DNA of 47,618 nt. It comes from an uncultured bacterium. Lineage in GTDB: Bacteria > Patescibacteriota > Minisyncoccia > Phycocordibacterales > UBA9973. The stretch spans positions 1-47,618 of the forward strand of contig CAIJZZ010000038.1 in NCBI GenBank assembly GCA_903825255.1, read 5' to 3'. Positions 45,949 through 47,618 of this stretch are shown piece by piece. The position numbers and the translations under genes are program-made. Under the pieces are notes generated by a model that had not been told where the DNA came from, searched no databases, and saw only the letters and a list, made by a program, of their open reading frames with translations. Within the stretch, counting starts at the first letter, position 1; the number at the start of each line of letters is the position of its first letter.

Positions 45949-47580
45949 TTAATTATTCTTTTTTAGCGGTATTCCAAGAAATAATAAAGCTTGGCCTGCT
46001 TTTTCAAAAATTAATTTTTTTTCTTTTAATTTTTTATAGCCTGAGGAAAGTTGTTCTAATAAATCAAGAGTGTTCTGATCAATTCCCGTCAAAAGTACTT
46101 GCTGACCACGTGCTTCGATAATATCGATGATTTCATCAAGTGCTTCTACTCCGTCTGTATCAATAAAGTGAACTTCCCTTAATCTCAATATAATCGATTT
46201 ATATTTTCGAAGATTTTCTTCAAAACGATCTATGTGTGCCCGACTGTTAATATAACATAATTTACCTTTAAACGAATATAGTAAAACATCGGCATTTTCT
46301 TTTATTTCCTTGAGTTTTACCCCAGAATCAGAATCAACAATGCCTTCATTAAATTTATTTACTTTTAAATCAAAATGACCGTGAGAGATTCTATTAACAA
46401 AAATCAAGAGAGAAATGGATACACCTAATAATATTCCTACGATCGGGTCAATAATAATTGTTATTAAAGCAACAAATAAAGATACAAAAAAACCTTCTCT
46501 TTCGTAACGCCATAATTTTTCATAATGTTCTTTTTCTACCATTTGTATGGCTACATAAACCAAAATAGCGGCAATAACAGATAAAGGTATATATTTAAAA
46601 TATCCTAATAAAAAAAGAGAAATAATTGTTACACTAACAACACTGATTATAGCTGAAGTTCGATGATTAGCTCCAGTTTTAATATTAAGGGAAGTTCTAG
46701 CTAAAGCAGCTGTAGCCGGCATTCCTCCAACTAAACCCGATACTATGTTGGCTAAACCAAGACCGAGCATTTCTTTTCTTTCATTATGTTTTGTATGGGT
46801 CATTCCATCTGCTATTTTAGCCGAGAGCATTGTTTCTAAAATTGCAATTAGTGCCACGACAGCTGCGGTTTCAAGCATAAACATAGAAAATCCTAAATGA
46901 GGGAGTTCAAAAATATGAAAACTAATATTACCAAATTTATCTCCTAAAGTTTGGAGTGGCAAAGAAATAATTCCAATTTTACTAAAATAACCGAGTCCAA
47001 TTCCTATTGGAGCCAGAATTATTGCCCCAGGTACTTTTGGAGTAATTTTTTTAAAAATTAAAAATCCTAATAGAAAAAATATGAAAATACTCAAAGTTAA
47101 ATAGGAGGTGTTTGGAAGATGTTTAAAAGATTCAATTAGATTTGCAAAAAAGGTTTCATGTTGTGTAAGGTTTTGCAATCCGAAAGCAAAATTAAACTGT
47201 CCAAGCCCAATAATAAAAGCAACCCCTAAAGTAAAACCATGAATAACGCTTGATGGAATAAGAATTAAATATTTTTCAAGTTTTAAAAGATAAGCCAAAA
47301 TAATAAATATACCGACTAAAATCGTGAGCATTGGTAAACCATTTATGCCATGTAAAATGACATAAGTGGCCACAACGCCTGAAAGTGCGCCCGTAGGCCC
47401 GACAATATTAAAATTACTGCCACCAAAGATTGCAGCAATGAGTCCAGCCCAAATAGCGGTAATGATTCCGATCATAGGTGTTGCACCAGATGCGACTGCT
47501 AAGGATACGGAAAGTGGTATAGAAATTAAAGAAACAGTTAAACCAGATTTTAAATTTTTTTTAATATTTTCTTTTAACAT
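45949..47580 (-). CDS. SulP family anion transporter with C-terminal STAS domain
   Basis: Sulfate_transp core NIVGPTGALSGVVATYV...NIVSGLVGGMPATAALARTSLNIKTGANHRTSAI; STAS SIILRLREVHFIDTDGVEALDEII. Confidence 0.95.
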   Translation of the reverse strand: MLKENIKKNLKSGLTVSLISIPLSVSLAVASGATPMIGIITAIWAGLIAAIFGGSNFNIVGPTGALSGVVATYVILHGINGLPMLTILVGIFIILAYLLKLEKYLILIPSSVIHGFTLGVAFIIGLGQFNFAFGLQNLTQHETFFANLIESFKHLPNTSYLTLSIFIFFLLGFLIFKKITPKVPGAIILAPIGIGLGYFSKIGIISLPLQTLGDKFGNISFHIFELPHLGFSMFMLETAAVVALIAILETMLSAKIADGMTHTKHNERKEMLGLGLANIVSGLVGGMPATAALARTSLNIKTGANHRTSAIISVVSVTIISLFLLGYFKYIPLSVIAAILVYVAIQMVEKEHYEKLWRYEREGFFVSLFVALITIIIDPIVGILLGVSISLLIFVNRISHGHFDLKVNKFNEGIVDSDSGVKLKEIKENADVLLYSFKGKLCYINSRAHIDRFEENLRKYKSIILRLREVHFIDTDGVEALDEIIDIIEARGQQVLLTGIDQNTLDLLEQLSSGYKKLKEKKLIFEKAGQALLFLGIPLKKNN

Positions 47581-47618
47581 TTTTTTGAAGTCATAATTAT
47601 AAAAAAACTATTTATAAA

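Overview
AT-rich bacterial chromosome segment, probably from a Candidate Phyla Radiation (Parcubacteria-like) genome. That lineage call is inferred from gene style only. Contents from left to right: (1) the 3' end of a repeat protein built on a 54-bp tandem repeat. (2) A DNA replication/repair cluster: tsaE, polA, holA, uvrB, uvrA, uvrC, a SpoU/TrmH methyltransferase, mutM and ruvA, plus tRNA-Lys(UUU). (3) rpsT, a thioredoxin-like protein, an ABC transporter, a pseudouridine synthase and a tRNA-Arg with anticodon GCG. (4) A type IV pilus/pseudopilin operon: FN3 protein, response regulator, pilB, pilC and four prepilin-like genes in H-I-J-K order with very large C-terminal modules (NHL propeller repeats, InlB-like repeats, GLUG, DUF2341/LamG). 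(5) A RAYT-like Y1 transposase bracketed by two identical palindromes, a further pilin and a PAS/histidine kinase. (6) A copper operon: CsoR, CopA, HMA-TauE/DsbD-like, cupredoxin. (7) A peptidoglycan-binding repeat protein, a Cys/His-rich membrane peptide, a YhhQ-type transporter and a SulP transporter.

The two strongest candidates for undescribed biology are: (a) in-frame palindromic elements inside polA, uvrA, uvrB (two) and uvrC, with a mini-palindrome in mutM. These have conserved, relatively GC-rich cores, but each copy has its own self-complementary arms. Structured palindromic cousins occur between genes. (b) The pseudopilin operon whose subunits carry giant repeat-built ectodomains. 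All calls come from reading the sequence and supplied translations; no searches were run.
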